Shown here: positions 44,956 through 55,039 of the stretch, piece by piece
How positions within the stretch are numbered: the first letter of the stretch is position 1
Layout: every line of letters begins with the position of its first letter
Translations under genes and position numbers: made by a program
Origin: Eudoraea chungangensis
GTDB taxonomy: Bacteria > Bacteroidota > Bacteroidia > Flavobacteriales > Flavobacteriaceae
Direction: 5' to 3'
NCBI RefSeq assembly: GCF_029360665.1
Contig: NZ_JARDUB010000006.1
Span: 496,001 to 560,000, forward strand
DNA length: 64,000 nt
The notes under the pieces: generated by a model
The model's database searches: none
Told to the model about the DNA's origin: nothing
Seen by the model: only the letters and a program-made list of their open reading frames with translations

Positions 44956-46353
44956 ATGAGCTTTAGAATAGAAAAAGACACCATGGGGGAAGTAAAAGTT
45001 CCTTCCGACAAATATTGGGGAGCTCAAACGGAACGTTCCCGCAATAACTTCAAAATAGGCCCCGAAGCGTCCATGCCATTAGACATTATTTATGGCTTTG
45101 CTTATTTAAAAAAAGCTGCGGCCTTTACTAACTGTGAACTAGGGGTATTAAGTGAAGCTAAGAGGGACTTAATTGCGCAAGTTTGTGATGAAATACTCGA
45201 GGGTAAACTTGATGATCAGTTTCCTCTTGTAATTTGGCAAACCGGCTCTGGCACCCAAAGTAATATGAATGTAAATGAGGTAATTGCCAATAGAGCGCAT
45301 GAAATAAGTGGTAAGGTTATTGGAGAAGGTGAAAAAACAATTCAACCCAACGATGATGTAAACAAATCTCAGTCTTCAAATGACACCTTTCCTACTGGCA
45401 TGCATATTGCGGTTTATAAAAAAATAGTAGAAGTAACTATACCCGGGATAGAAGAATTAAGAGACTGTTTAAAAGGAAAATCCAAAACCTTTAAAAATGT
45501 GGTTAAAATAGGACGTACACATCTCATGGACGCAACACCATTAACCTTAGGACAAGAGTTTTCTGGATACGTTGCACAATTAGACCACGGCCTGAAAGCA
45601 CTTCAAAATACCCTAGAGCATTTAGGAGAACTTGCATTGGGAGGCACAGCAGTGGGCACAGGACTTAATACTCCAAATGGTTATGACGTGCTGGTAGCTA
45701 AATATATTGCAGATTTCACCAAGCTCCCTTTTAAGACGGCTCCTAATAAATTTGAAGCCCTTGCGGCTCACGATGCTTTGGTGGAAACACATGGTGCCCT
45801 AAAACAACTGGCAGTTTCTTTAAACAAGATTGCAAATGATATCCGAATGATGGCCTCAGGCCCCAGATCTGGAATAGGAGAAATAATTATCCCGGCCAAT
45901 GAACCTGGAAGTTCTATCATGCCAGGTAAAGTAAATCCAACACAATGTGAGGCATTAACTATGGTTTGCGCACAGGTCATGGGAAATGATGTTGCCGTAA
46001 CGGTTGGTGGGACACAGGGACATTATGAATTAAATGTATTTAAACCTGTAATGGCTTCTAATCTATTACAGTCTGCAGAATTATTAGGACAGGCTGCGGT
46101 GAGTTTTACTAAAAACTGTGCCGTGGGTATTGAACCAAATTATGGCGTTATCAAGGAACTATTGAATAATTCGTTGATGTTAGTAACAGCTCTAAACACC
46201 AAAATTGGATATTACAAGGCCGCAGAAATAGCTAATACGGCTCATAAGAACGGTACTACTTTAAAAGAAGAAGCAATAAATTTAGGCTACGTAAGTGCTG
46301 AAGATTATGACAATTGGGTAAAACCTGAAGAAATGGTTGGTAGTCTTAAATAG
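44956..46353 (+). CDS. fumC: class II fumarate hydratase
   Basis: 465 residues, the oxygen-stable fumarase of the citric acid cycle (fumarate to malate). Landmarks: [14 protein letters not shown] near residue 19, [14 protein letters not shown] near 97, the [12 protein letters not shown] block, [11 protein letters not shown] with the catalytic-region His, and the superfamily signature [11 protein letters not shown] with the flexible-loop Ser. Length and motifs fit FumC. It is followed by a strong terminator, with no same-strand partner. Confidence 0.97.
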   Translation: MSFRIEKDTMGEVKVPSDKYWGAQTERSRNNFKIGPEASMPLDIIYGFAYLKKAAAFTNCELGVLSEAKRDLIAQVCDEILEGKLDDQFPLVIWQTGSGTQSNMNVNEVIANRAHEISGKVIGEGEKTIQPNDDVNKSQSSNDTFPTGMHIAVYKKIVEVTIPGIEELRDCLKGKSKTFKNVVKIGRTHLMDATPLTLGQEFSGYVAQLDHGLKALQNTLEHLGELALGGTAVGTGLNTPNGYDVLVAKYIADFTKLPFKTAPNKFEALAAHDALVETHGALKQLAVSLNKIANDIRMMASGPRSGIGEIIIPANEPGSSIMPGKVNPTQCEALTMVCAQVMGNDVAVTVGGTQGHYELNVFKPVMASNLLQSAELLGQAAVSFTKNCAVGIEPNYGVIKELLNNSLMLVTALNTKIGYYKAAEIANTAHKNGTTLKEEAINLGYVSAEDYDNWVKPEEMVGSLK

Positions 46354-46387
46354 TACTTAAGCAATCTGCCAGACTTTAATGGAAATA

Positions 46388-46422
46388 AAAAAAGGGACCA
46401 GTTAGAAAACGGTCCCTTTTTT
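46388..46422. terminator. bidirectional intrinsic terminator
   Basis: AAAAAAGGGACC and GGTCCCTTTTTT flank an 11-base loop (12-bp stem). It lies between fumC (stop 46353) and the convergent coiled-coil gene (stop 46442). Confidence 0.9.
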
Positions 46423-46441
46423 AGTTAATAGATAGTGTTTA

Positions 46442-47332
46442 TTATTTTAAAGTGAACTTAGAAGTTCCTAACAATTTAAGTTTGTCGTCATAAACGTTTA
46501 CCATATAATTTCCTTTTTGGAAGTCACTTGCGGGTTTGTTTATAAAGTCACAAACATCTAAATTATTATTCTCATAGTAGAAATCCGTTCCTTTGCTGTA
46601 AGATACAGAAGCACCGTCTTCACTAGACTTAGTTGCTCCACCACCAAGAATGTTCCCTTGTGGATCCAAAACTTCAATTAAAAACTCACGATCCCCAGCT
46701 TCCGCAATTACATTATCAGCAACTGTAAAGCAAATTTTAAATTTATCCGTGCTTTTGGCTCTAGATGTAGAAACCAACTTACCATTATTTCTCTCTTTAA
46801 CGGCATCAACTGTAAAAGAAGAAAGGTTTAACGCAGATCCTCTTTCTACTGCGTCTGCCAATTGTGTATTTTGAACTACTAAAGAATCACTGAATACCGT
46901 CTGCTTTTCTAACTCAACAAAAGTACTATCTCTCTGCATAGCAATTAGAGTATTCGACTTAGTTAAAGAATCTACCTGACGTAGTAACTGCTCTCTTTCT
47001 TCTTTAAGAACACCAACTTGTCTTCTGTAACGTGAAAGTGAAGCGATGTCAGATTTCATAGTTTTCACAGAATCAATGTATTTTGCAATTCTGTCTCTAG
47101 CTTCAACTAGTTCTTCATTTGTAGCATTACTTTCCAAAATAGCCTTGTCATATTCTGACTTTAAACTGTTTAAGTCTTCAACAACATTGTCTCTCTCTTC
47201 TGTTAAAGCAAGAGTAGTCTTTTTCTTATCCTGATAAAGACTGTAGGTGTAGATAATAGTGGCTAAAAGTACTACCCCTAATAGGCCCGCTATAACCTTT
47301 AATCCGTTGTTATTGTTTTTTGTCTCAGTCAT
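46442..47332 (-). CDS. membrane-anchored coiled-coil protein
   Basis: 296 residues: a short cytoplasmic N terminus, one membrane helix (about 13-32), a long coiled coil (about 35-150, heptads rich in Glu, Leu, Lys, Ser), then a beta-rich C-terminal domain of about 120 residues (from KFKICFTVADNV to the end) with two cysteines. The layout suggests a periplasmic structural or signalling protein. The family is not recognised. It is monocistronic. Confidence 0.8.
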   Translation of the reverse strand: MTETKNNNNGLKVIAGLLGVVLLATIIYTYSLYQDKKKTTLALTEERDNVVEDLNSLKSEYDKAILESNATNEELVEARDRIAKYIDSVKTMKSDIASLSRYRRQVGVLKEEREQLLRQVDSLTKSNTLIAMQRDSTFVELEKQTVFSDSLVVQNTQLADAVERGSALNLSSFTVDAVKERNNGKLVSTSRAKSTDKFKICFTVADNVIAEAGDREFLIEVLDPQGNILGGGATKSSEDGASVSYSKGTDFYYENNNLDVCDFINKPASDFQKGNYMVNVYDDKLKLLGTSKFTLK

Positions 47333-47490
47333 AATGTATTTATTAGTTAACTTTTTTCTAAAAGTATTTGTTTGTTTAGACTATATACGGTGAAACATCT
47401 GTTTTAGATTTTTTATGTTAAAAAAATTCATTTATGTATCTTGATAAACTAAAACTAAAGTCAATTTATACATCTTATAATCAATTACTT

Positions 47491-47952
47491 ATGATAAATA
47501 TAGTTCCGTATAATGAGGAGTTAGCAGAGCATTTTAGGGATTTAAATTTACAATGGCTAGAACGCTATTTTAAGGTAGAACCAAAAGATAAAATGCTATT
47601 AGAAGACAGTAAGAAGGAGATTATTGATAAGGGCGGTTATATTTTTTTTGGGGCAATTAATGAAACTATAGTGGGATGTTTTGCTTTAATAAAAATTAGT
47701 GAAACTATTTTTGAATTGGGTAAGATGGCAGTAGATCCGAATTACCAGGGACAAATGATTGGGCAGCAACTTTTAGACCATGCAATATTGCATTGCAGGA
47801 AGAATAAAGTTATAAAACTTATTCTTTACTCCCATTCCAAATTAAGCTCTGCCATTCATATATACAAAAAAATAGGTTTTGTGGAGGTCCCATTAGAACC
47901 TTTCACTCCATACGAGCGCAGTAATATTAAAATGGAGCTCTATTTAAATTAA
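47491..47952 (+). CDS. GNAT family N-acetyltransferase
   Basis: 153 residues from the ATG at 47491; a start at 47434 would add 19 residues without clear family features. Acetyl-CoA binding motif A is AVDPNYQGQMIGQQLLDHA, followed by AIHIYKKIGFVEV, both standard for GNAT enzymes. It transfers an acetyl group to an unknown amine. It stands between the coiled-coil gene (divergent) and the MBL lipoprotein gene (same strand, 42 bp on). Confidence 0.88.
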   Translation: MINIVPYNEELAEHFRDLNLQWLERYFKVEPKDKMLLEDSKKEIIDKGGYIFFGAINETIVGCFALIKISETIFELGKMAVDPNYQGQMIGQQLLDHAILHCRKNKVIKLILYSHSKLSSAIHIYKKIGFVEVPLEPFTPYERSNIKMELYLN

Positions 47953-47994
47953 TATTTATAACTTAACTTTAATCAAAATAAATAAGACAAGGAT

Positions 47995-48813
47995 ATGTTC
48001 AGAAAAAGCAATGCATTAATACTATTATTAACTGTTTTATTTGTCAGCTGTAAAACAGATAATAAATCGAACAACAAGAAAGTGGCAGAAGAATCCGCTG
48101 CAATTGCTGTAGAAGAGAATACTAATCGCCAGGATGCATTGGCCGAAGTAAACATAATTCCTATAGGACATGCGACTGCCGTCTTAGAAGTTAAGGATTT
48201 AATCATCTATGTAGACCCTGTTGGGGGCTCAAGCGCATTTGAGGGGCAAAAAGAGCCCGATTTAATTTTGATTACAGATATTCATGGAGACCATTTAAGC
48301 GTGGAAACTTTAGAAGCTTTGGAAACCAAAAAAGCCAAAATAATATGTCCGCAGGCTGTTGCTGATAAAATCCCAGCAAGCTTTGCAGCACAAATTGACG
48401 TACTTAACAATGGAGAACAGAAAGAAAGAAACGGGATTACTATTGAGGCAATTCCCATGTATAATCTAAGAGAAGAAGCAAAGTCTTTCCATGAAAAGGG
48501 AAGAGGAAATGGATATGTTCTGAACATTAATAATGAAAGGTTTTACTTTTCAGGAGACACAGAGGATATTCCTGAAATGAGGGCCTTAAAAAATATTGAC
48601 AAAGCATTTATTTGTATGAATTTACCGTATACAATGACTGTTGAAAGTGCTGCCAATGCCGTATTGGAATTCAAACCTGTTAAGGTATACCCATACCATT
48701 ACAGAGGACGGCCAGATGTAAGTGATGTTGATAAATTTGAAGCCTTAGTCAGTGCTGGAAATCCTGAAATTGAAGTTGTCCGCTTGGATTGGTATCCAAA
48801 TGAAGATTACTAA
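47995..48813 (+). CDS. MBL-fold metallo-hydrolase lipoprotein
   Basis: 272 residues. The N terminus MFRKSNALILLLTVLFVSC is a lipoprotein signal with the lipidated Cys at residue 19, followed by a Ser/Asn/Lys-rich linker. The hydrolase domain has IPIGHATAVLEV and TDIHGDHLS, in which the usual HxHxDH reads DIHGDH, and SGDTEDIPEM with the metal Asp. It is a UlaG-like, periplasm-facing member. The lost first His of HxHxDH makes two-metal catalysis uncertain. The substrate is unknown. Confidence 0.87.
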   Translation: MFRKSNALILLLTVLFVSCKTDNKSNNKKVAEESAAIAVEENTNRQDALAEVNIIPIGHATAVLEVKDLIIYVDPVGGSSAFEGQKEPDLILITDIHGDHLSVETLEALETKKAKIICPQAVADKIPASFAAQIDVLNNGEQKERNGITIEAIPMYNLREEAKSFHEKGRGNGYVLNINNERFYFSGDTEDIPEMRALKNIDKAFICMNLPYTMTVESAANAVLEFKPVKVYPYHYRGRPDVSDVDKFEALVSAGNPEIEVVRLDWYPNEDY

Positions 48814-48829
48814 TTTAAAAGAAGGTCGG

Positions 48830-50521
48830 TTATCGAATAAGTTTCTTATACTTAATTCTCTTAGGAAGAAGATCACCGCCTAGGCGCTTTTTCTTATTTT
48901 CTTCGTAATCAGAAAATGAGCCTTCAAAAAAGTAAACCTGAGAATCTCCTTCAAAAGCAAGTATATGTGTACATATTCTATCTAAAAACCACCTGTCGTG
49001 TGAAATTACTACGGCACATCCAGCGAAATTTTCCAATCCCTCTTCCAGAGCTCTAAGCGTATTTACGTCTAAATCGTTGGTAGGTTCATCCAGTAAAAGA
49101 ACATTACCTTCTTCCTTTAAAGTCATAGCCAGATGCAGTCTGTTTCTCTCTCCTCCAGACAGCATACTAAGTTTTTTGTTTTGTTCGCTACCAGAAAAAT
49201 TAAATCTACTCAAATAAGCCCTTGAATTTACTTGCCTGCCTCCCATCATTACCAATTCCTGACCCTCACTAAAATTTTCCCATATGGTTCTATCCATATC
49301 CATTTTACTGTGACTTTGATCCACGTAGGCAATTTTAGCTGTTTCCCCGACAACAAACTCACCCTTATCCGGAACCTCTTCCTTCATAATCATTCTAAAA
49401 ATAGTTGTCTTCCCGGCTCCATTGGGACCTATAATTCCTACAATTCCAGCCTGGGGCAGCTTAAAATTTAGATCATCGTAGAGCAACTTATCTCCATAAG
49501 CTTTACTTACTCCTATCGCTTCGATAACATTAGTGCCTAAACGAGGCCCATTGGGAATGTATATCTCTAACTTCTCGTCGAGTTGTTTCTGATCCTGACT
49601 TAATAATTTGTCATAATTTTTTAGACGAGCCTTTTGTTTTACTTGCCGTCCTTTAGCGCCTTGCCTTACCCATTCTAGTTCTCGTTCAAGTGTTTTCTGT
49701 CTTTTAGATGCTTGTTTACTTTCCTGAGCCAAACGTTTAGTTTTCTGATCTAACCAGCTGCTATAATTTCCTTTCCATGGAATTCCTTCACCCCTGTCGA
49801 GCTCCAAGATCCAGCCTGCAACATTATCCAGAAAATACCGGTCGTGTGTAACGGCAATAACCGTACCCTTATACTGTGCCAAATGATGTTCTAACCAATG
49901 AACTGATTCTGCGTCCAAATGGTTAGTAGGTTCATCTAATAATAAAATATCCGGCTCTTGTAATAATAGTCTACACAGTGCAACGCGTCGTTTCTCACCC
50001 CCGGAGAGAACACCTACTTTCATATCCCCTTCTGGTGTGCGCAGGGCATCCATAGCTATTTCTAATTTAGTGTCTAATTCCCAGGCATTCGAGGCATCAA
50101 TTTGGTCTTGTAGCTTGGCTTGCTGGTCCATCAGCTTTTGCATCTTATCGGCATTTTCATAAACTTCCGGCAGACCAAACATATCATTAATCTTGTTGTA
50201 TTCATCTAAAATGGCTACGGTCTCGGCTACTCCTTCTTTCACAATTTCTAAAACCGTTTTACTTTCATCTAAAACAGGTTCTTGCTCCAGATATCCCACC
50301 TTATATCCAGGAGAAAAGACAACATCACCCTGATAATTTTTGTCCGTCCCGGCAATTATTCTCAAAAGTGTTGATTTTCCTGATCCATTCAATCCCAGTA
50401 TACCAATCTTTGCTCCGTAAAAAAAACTCAAATATATATTTTTCAGAACAGGAGTATTTGCATTTTTGTAGGTCTTACTGACCCCAGACATGGAGAAAAT
50501 TATTTTTTTATCGTCAGACAT
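48830..50521 (-). CDS. ettA: ABC-F ribosome-associated ATPase EttA
   Basis: 563 residues with two ABC ATPase cassettes and no membrane domain: Walker A GLNGSGKST and GPNGAGKTT, signatures LSGGEKRR and LSGGERNR, and Walker B LLLDEPTNHLD and LLLDEPTNDLD. The ABC-F linker (SKRQKTLERELEWVRQG) lies between them. EttA binds the ribosomal E site and couples translation to the ATP/ADP ratio. Length and the linker fit EttA better than other ABC-F proteins. It converges with the MBL gene 17 bp apart. Confidence 0.94.
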   Translation of the reverse strand: MSDDKKIIFSMSGVSKTYKNANTPVLKNIYLSFFYGAKIGILGLNGSGKSTLLRIIAGTDKNYQGDVVFSPGYKVGYLEQEPVLDESKTVLEIVKEGVAETVAILDEYNKINDMFGLPEVYENADKMQKLMDQQAKLQDQIDASNAWELDTKLEIAMDALRTPEGDMKVGVLSGGEKRRVALCRLLLQEPDILLLDEPTNHLDAESVHWLEHHLAQYKGTVIAVTHDRYFLDNVAGWILELDRGEGIPWKGNYSSWLDQKTKRLAQESKQASKRQKTLERELEWVRQGAKGRQVKQKARLKNYDKLLSQDQKQLDEKLEIYIPNGPRLGTNVIEAIGVSKAYGDKLLYDDLNFKLPQAGIVGIIGPNGAGKTTIFRMIMKEEVPDKGEFVVGETAKIAYVDQSHSKMDMDRTIWENFSEGQELVMMGGRQVNSRAYLSRFNFSGSEQNKKLSMLSGGERNRLHLAMTLKEEGNVLLLDEPTNDLDVNTLRALEEGLENFAGCAVVISHDRWFLDRICTHILAFEGDSQVYFFEGSFSDYEENKKKRLGGDLLPKRIKYKKLIR

Positions 50522-50586
50522 GACTTAAAATTTATTTGAAGTGAAAAAATTAGAAAAAACAAATTAGAAAAGTAATAAAAGGGGCG

Positions 50587-50769
50587 TCAGACTCTTCCTT
50601 TCAAGGCATTAAACACCCATGCTATAGCAAAAAAGCCGATACCCACCGAAGCAAATCCCCATCCTGCAACATCGTCATAACGAAAAGCCCCTAAAGCAAT
50701 AAGAGCAAGTCCTACAAATATCATTATAAAGGTAGCCCAGGCAAGGACTGTATTTTTATTCATTCCCAT
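50587..50769 (-). CDS. CAL67264-like small membrane protein
   Basis: 60 residues from the third codon of the open frame (ATG at 50769; others at 50775 and 50763). Two hydrophobic helices (about 8-28 and 36-52) are joined by FRYDDVAGWG, and the C terminus NALKGRV is basic. It resembles a small membrane family conserved across Flavobacteriaceae (CAL67264 family, from memory). Function is unknown. Confidence 0.75.
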   Translation of the reverse strand: MGMNKNTVLAWATFIMIFVGLALIALGAFRYDDVAGWGFASVGIGFFAIAWVFNALKGRV

Positions 50770-50845
50770 GATCAATAATTAATTTGGTTGGTTAATTCCA
50801 AATATCGTAAATCTAGAGGAAATCTTCCTAGCTTCTTGCTAAACT

Positions 50846-51829
50846 TTAACTTTCAAAAGGAAATTTTATCTGGTTTTGACTCCTAATCTCATCCATAATA
50901 GTAATTAAATCTAGACTATTACTCAATGACCATAAGCTACTTTCTTTTCTTCCTTCCCTTAGGCATTTATTTACTTCCATAATTTCATACTCATACCCTT
51001 TTCCTTTCATTGGTAAAGCATGAGTCTCGGAGTGTCCATTTATCTCTTGAGTATAAGCTGCAGCCTCATGCCATCTAGGATTTAAATAGATGCTTCCTTT
51101 GGAACCTGAAATTTCTGCTTTCATCTCTGATGATGAATTTAAACCACTGTATAAAACAGCCATCGCTCCGGGGTATTCAAAAAGAAGGGAGACTTGAATT
51201 TCTACTCCGGTTTTATAAAATTTCGCGGCAGATTTTATAGATTCTGGTTTACCTAACATTAGGTAAGCGAGAAATATGGGGTAAATTCCAATATCCAAAA
51301 GTGAACCCCCAGCTAAATCAGGATTTAACAACCTGCCTTCTGTTGGACGGTCCAAGGCATAAAATGCAAAATCGGCGTGCAAATATCTAATATCTCCTAA
51401 AAGACCAGCATCCACCTTGCTTTTAACTTCGGCTATAGAGGGGTTAAACCTACTCCAAAGTGCTTCCATCAAAAAAACATTATTCTTTCGCGCTGCTGAA
51501 ACCATATTTTCAACTTCCATCTTATTCACGCCAAGGGGCTTTTCGCATAACACACTTTTTCCTGCATTCATTGCCTGGATACTCCAGTTCTCATGAGAGG
51601 TATGCGGCGTTGCTATGTAAATTACATCGACCTCGTCACAGGCAAAAAGCTCCTCATAAGACCCAAAGTGATATTTGGAGCCATTTTTATTACTAAATTC
51701 CTCGGCATTTGTATAATTTCGTGAAGCTACGGCTATTAAATCCGCTTCTGGGACCAGCGTCAAACAATCTGCAAATTTCTGTGCAATATTTCCCAAACCA
51801 ATAATTCCCCATCCAATCTTTTTGTCCAT
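50846..51829 (-). CDS. Gfo/Idh/MocA family oxidoreductase (cytosolic)
   Basis: 327 residues without a signal peptide, the third member of this family in the window. The Rossmann motif is GIIGLGNIAQKF near residue 7, followed by YIATPHTSHENW and the catalytic-region SVLCEKPLGVN; GGSLLDIGIYPIFLAYL is the second family block. It is closest in style to trans-1,2-dihydrobenzenediol/D-xylose dehydrogenase-like members. The substrate is unknown. It is divergent from the acyl-CoA carboxylase gene. Confidence 0.9.
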   Translation of the reverse strand: MDKKIGWGIIGLGNIAQKFADCLTLVPEADLIAVASRNYTNAEEFSNKNGSKYHFGSYEELFACDEVDVIYIATPHTSHENWSIQAMNAGKSVLCEKPLGVNKMEVENMVSAARKNNVFLMEALWSRFNPSIAEVKSKVDAGLLGDIRYLHADFAFYALDRPTEGRLLNPDLAGGSLLDIGIYPIFLAYLMLGKPESIKSAAKFYKTGVEIQVSLLFEYPGAMAVLYSGLNSSSEMKAEISGSKGSIYLNPRWHEAAAYTQEINGHSETHALPMKGKGYEYEIMEVNKCLREGRKESSLWSLSNSLDLITIMDEIRSQNQIKFPFES

Positions 51830-51909
51830 ATAATACGGTTGTTTTTTTTGTTAAAGTTAATCAATATTACTCCTTATCTTTAAGCACAGATAAAGAAACG
51901 ATAATTCTT

Positions 51910-53538
51910 ATGGATATTAGCTTTAATAAGAACGAAGATAGAAACAAGCTCATGGTGTCTGAACTGAGGAAGAAACTTGCAAAAGTTAAACTGGGTGGCG
52001 GACAAAGTAGAATAGACAAACAACATGAGCTCGGGAAATTATCGGCCAGAGAAAGAATTGCTTTTTTACTAGACAACGATAGCAAAGCTATAGAAATAGG
52101 TGCATTTGCAGGAGAGGATATGTATAAAGAGTACGGAGGATGTCCTTCTGGAGGGGTTGTAGTTAAATTGGGACATATCAAAGGTAAACTGTGTATTGTG
52201 GTAGCAAATGACGCCACCGTAAAAGCTGGAGCCTGGTTTCCTATTACAGCCAAAAAGAATTTAAGGGCCCAAGAAATTGCAATTGAAAATAAAATTCCTA
52301 TTATTTATTTGGTAGATAGTGCGGGAGTGTTTCTACCAATGCAAGATGAAATATTTCCAGATAAAGAACATTTTGGGCGTATTTTTCGTAATAATGCTGT
52401 TATGAGTAGTATGGGTATAACTCAAATTGCGGCGGTCATGGGAAGTTGTGTCGCGGGAGGTGCTTATCTCCCAATTATGAGTGATGAAGCTCTGATTGTA
52501 GATAAAACTGCAAGTATATTTTTAGCAGGAAGTTATTTAGTAAAAGCCGCAATCGGAGAGACCATAGATAATGAAACTTTAGGGGGTGCAACTACCCATT
52601 GTGAGATCAGCGGAGTAACGGATTACAAAGCGCTAGACGACAAGGATGCTCTGACAATAATAGGCAATATTATAGATAAAATCGGGGAGAGTTCAAAAGC
52701 CGGATTTAATAGGACAAAACCAATAAAACCCAAAGAGAATGACGAGGATATATATGGCTTGCTTCCTTATTCCAGATCCGAGCAATACGACATGTTAGAA
52801 ATTATTAAGCGCTTAGTGGATAAATCAGAATTTCAACAATACAAGGAAGGATATGGAAAATCTATACTTACGGGCTATGCAAGAATTGACGGTTGGGCAG
52901 TTGGCATTGTTGCTAACCAGAGAAAAGTGGTGAAAACAAAAAAAGGGGAAATGCGCTTTGGAGGAGTAATTTACTCTGAATCTGCAGATAAGGCTACCCG
53001 TTTTATTGCCAATTGTAACCAAAAGAAAATACCTCTGATATTCCTACAGGATGTCACAGGTTTTATGGTAGGTAGTAAAAGTGAACATGGGGGTATTATT
53101 AAAGATGGTGCAAAAATGGTAAATGCGGTAAGCAATTCTGTAGTTCCAAAATTTACCATTATCATTGGAAATAGCTATGGCGCGGGTAACTATGCAATGT
53201 GTGGTAAAGCCTATGATCCTCGACTAATTATGGCATGGCCGTCTGCTGAATTAGCCGTCATGAGCGGAAATTCTGCGGCCAAAGTTCTTTTACAAATTGA
53301 AAAAGCATCTCTCAAAAAAAAGGGTGAAGCTATATCAAGTGAGAAAGAAAAAGAACTCTATGGAGAAATTAAAAAACGATATGATAAGCAAATATCCCCC
53401 TATTATGCTGCTGCAAGAATCTGGACAGACGCGGTAATAGAACCTACAGAAACCCGTAAATGGGTTTCTATGGGAATTGAGGCAGCGAATAATGCACCAA
53501 TAGAAAAATCCTTTAATATGGGTGTTTTACAAGTCTAA
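51910..53538 (+). CDS. acyl-CoA carboxylase carboxyltransferase (beta) subunit
   Basis: 542 residues with the two crotonase-like halves of a biotin-dependent carboxyltransferase. CVAGGAYLPIMSDEALIV and FLAGSYLVKAAIGE in the first half and GNSYGAGNYAMCGKAYDPR in the second are typical of methylcrotonyl-CoA or propionyl-CoA carboxylases; GATTHCEISGVTD favours methylcrotonyl-CoA carboxylase, a leucine breakdown enzyme. No biotin-carrying alpha subunit is in this window. It converges with the M24 peptidase, the stops overlapping in CTAA. Confidence 0.92.
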   Translation: MDISFNKNEDRNKLMVSELRKKLAKVKLGGGQSRIDKQHELGKLSARERIAFLLDNDSKAIEIGAFAGEDMYKEYGGCPSGGVVVKLGHIKGKLCIVVANDATVKAGAWFPITAKKNLRAQEIAIENKIPIIYLVDSAGVFLPMQDEIFPDKEHFGRIFRNNAVMSSMGITQIAAVMGSCVAGGAYLPIMSDEALIVDKTASIFLAGSYLVKAAIGETIDNETLGGATTHCEISGVTDYKALDDKDALTIIGNIIDKIGESSKAGFNRTKPIKPKENDEDIYGLLPYSRSEQYDMLEIIKRLVDKSEFQQYKEGYGKSILTGYARIDGWAVGIVANQRKVVKTKKGEMRFGGVIYSESADKATRFIANCNQKKIPLIFLQDVTGFMVGSKSEHGGIIKDGAKMVNAVSNSVVPKFTIIIGNSYGAGNYAMCGKAYDPRLIMAWPSAELAVMSGNSAAKVLLQIEKASLKKKGEAISSEKEKELYGEIKKRYDKQISPYYAAARIWTDAVIEPTETRKWVSMGIEAANNAPIEKSFNMGVLQV

Positions 53539-54881
53539 TTGCCTTGATAATCTTGAACTCGTGGGAGTAAAAGAAGTTTTGTTTGTCTGCCATTTACATA
53601 GCGGAACCCATTCTCTCCAAAGAAACCAGCCTCTTCTAGCATTATTCTAATTTCTCTATTCCATTCTGGAATGTTTACTGTGGTATTTAATTCGATTGCA
53701 TAAACCGTATTTGGATTAAGTGGATAATTCTCACCGTCATCTTTCATCACACCTCCCTGAGAATCCCACATCCCAATTGTAGTTCCTGCGGAGTGTCCGT
53801 AAGAGCCTAAAGGATGCGTGTAAATAGCAGGCTTTAATCCATTAGCCTTTGCCTCATCTAAGGCTATACTAAGAATTTCATTACCAGTTCTTCCCTTTAT
53901 CATGTTCTTAGTTAAATAGTCTTGTACCCGATTACCATCTTTTAATGCATTGATTAAGAAATCTGGCGCTTCAGTCTCTTCTGGCTTTAGCACATAAGCC
54001 AATTCCTGACAATCTGTATTTAGCCTTAAATAAGTAATACCAAAGTCGCAATGCAAAAGGTCTCCTGGCATAATTACCATGTCGTCCGGTCGTCCCGAAA
54101 AAGAGTACAAATGATCAACTAATTCATTATTAGATCGTTGTACATCTACAGTGGGGTGGAACCAAGTCTTTAAGCCTAAGTCGGTCACCTTTTGCCTCAT
54201 CCACCACTCTACTTCTGTGGTGGTAGTAATTCCGGGAGTAATTACATTTTCTGAGAAGGCCTCGTTTATAATATTGTGAGTAATGGAAACCAATTGATTG
54301 TAAATAATCATCTCTCGTTTCGTCCGGGTTTCAATCCATCGAACTGCAAGTCGCTCAGCTGAAACTACTTTAGACTTATATTGCTTTGGCAGACTGGTCA
54401 TAAATTCATCGTAGTCGGTTTTGTCTAACCCGTCGGCTATATTATGATCTTTAGAAAAATTAAGACCTATTTTGTTCGGGGATCGCTCTTCGATTATTTC
54501 TAATAACCTGTTCCATTGATTTGGTTCTTTTTCTTTATCCCAGGAAGAACTTATATTCTCACCAACGTCATATCTGGCTACTGCAAGTTTTTCAATGGTA
54601 TTCTTATTTCTATCTCTAAAAAAAACCAATATCGTCCTTCTTCTGGCGTTCAACCAAGTAGCAGGAAGCATGGTTCTAAGAACCGGGTCTTCATTGTACT
54701 CACGAGAGATTAGCACCCACATATCAATATCGGTTGCATCCATCAACTGAGGCAACAGAACATTAAACCTCTCCGCCAGTATTTCATCTATTACTTTTGC
54801 TCTTTCGCTAATTGGCAATATTTGTTGAGACCAACCGCTAAAACAGCTTAAAACAACGAAAAATGTGTAAATAAGTTTCAT
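53535..54881 (-). CDS. exported M24 family aminopeptidase (Xaa-Pro type)
   Basis: 448 residues with a short signal peptide (ending SGWSQQ, near residue 19). The N-terminal creatinase-like domain is followed by the pita-bread peptidase domain whose metal ligands appear in LHCDFGITY, RLNTDCQEL, HPLGSYGHSAG, AIELNTTV and MLEEAGFF. It should remove residues next to proline in the periplasm. The length fits. It is not in an obvious operon. Confidence 0.88.
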   Translation of the reverse strand: MKLIYTFFVVLSCFSGWSQQILPISERAKVIDEILAERFNVLLPQLMDATDIDMWVLISREYNEDPVLRTMLPATWLNARRRTILVFFRDRNKNTIEKLAVARYDVGENISSSWDKEKEPNQWNRLLEIIEERSPNKIGLNFSKDHNIADGLDKTDYDEFMTSLPKQYKSKVVSAERLAVRWIETRTKREMIIYNQLVSITHNIINEAFSENVITPGITTTTEVEWWMRQKVTDLGLKTWFHPTVDVQRSNNELVDHLYSFSGRPDDMVIMPGDLLHCDFGITYLRLNTDCQELAYVLKPEETEAPDFLINALKDGNRVQDYLTKNMIKGRTGNEILSIALDEAKANGLKPAIYTHPLGSYGHSAGTTIGMWDSQGGVMKDDGENYPLNPNTVYAIELNTTVNIPEWNREIRIMLEEAGFFGENGFRYVNGRQTKLLLLPRVQDYQGN

Positions 54882-55039
54882 AGGGATATGTTTTTAATAG
54901 CTTAAATTATGGGAAATATACTAAGGTTTTAGTTCGGAGAAAACTATTAGAGGATATTTATAATTAACCCCCTGGTATTGAATAACATTAACTTCTTTTC
55001 AACGACCTACTTTACAATTAAAACCTATAAAACAGAGAT

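Noticed and set aside
51867-52253. 128-codon minus-strand frame inside the acyl-CoA carboxylase gene
   Set aside because: Antisense shadow rich in Ser/Leu/Pro; the plus-strand gene is clear.
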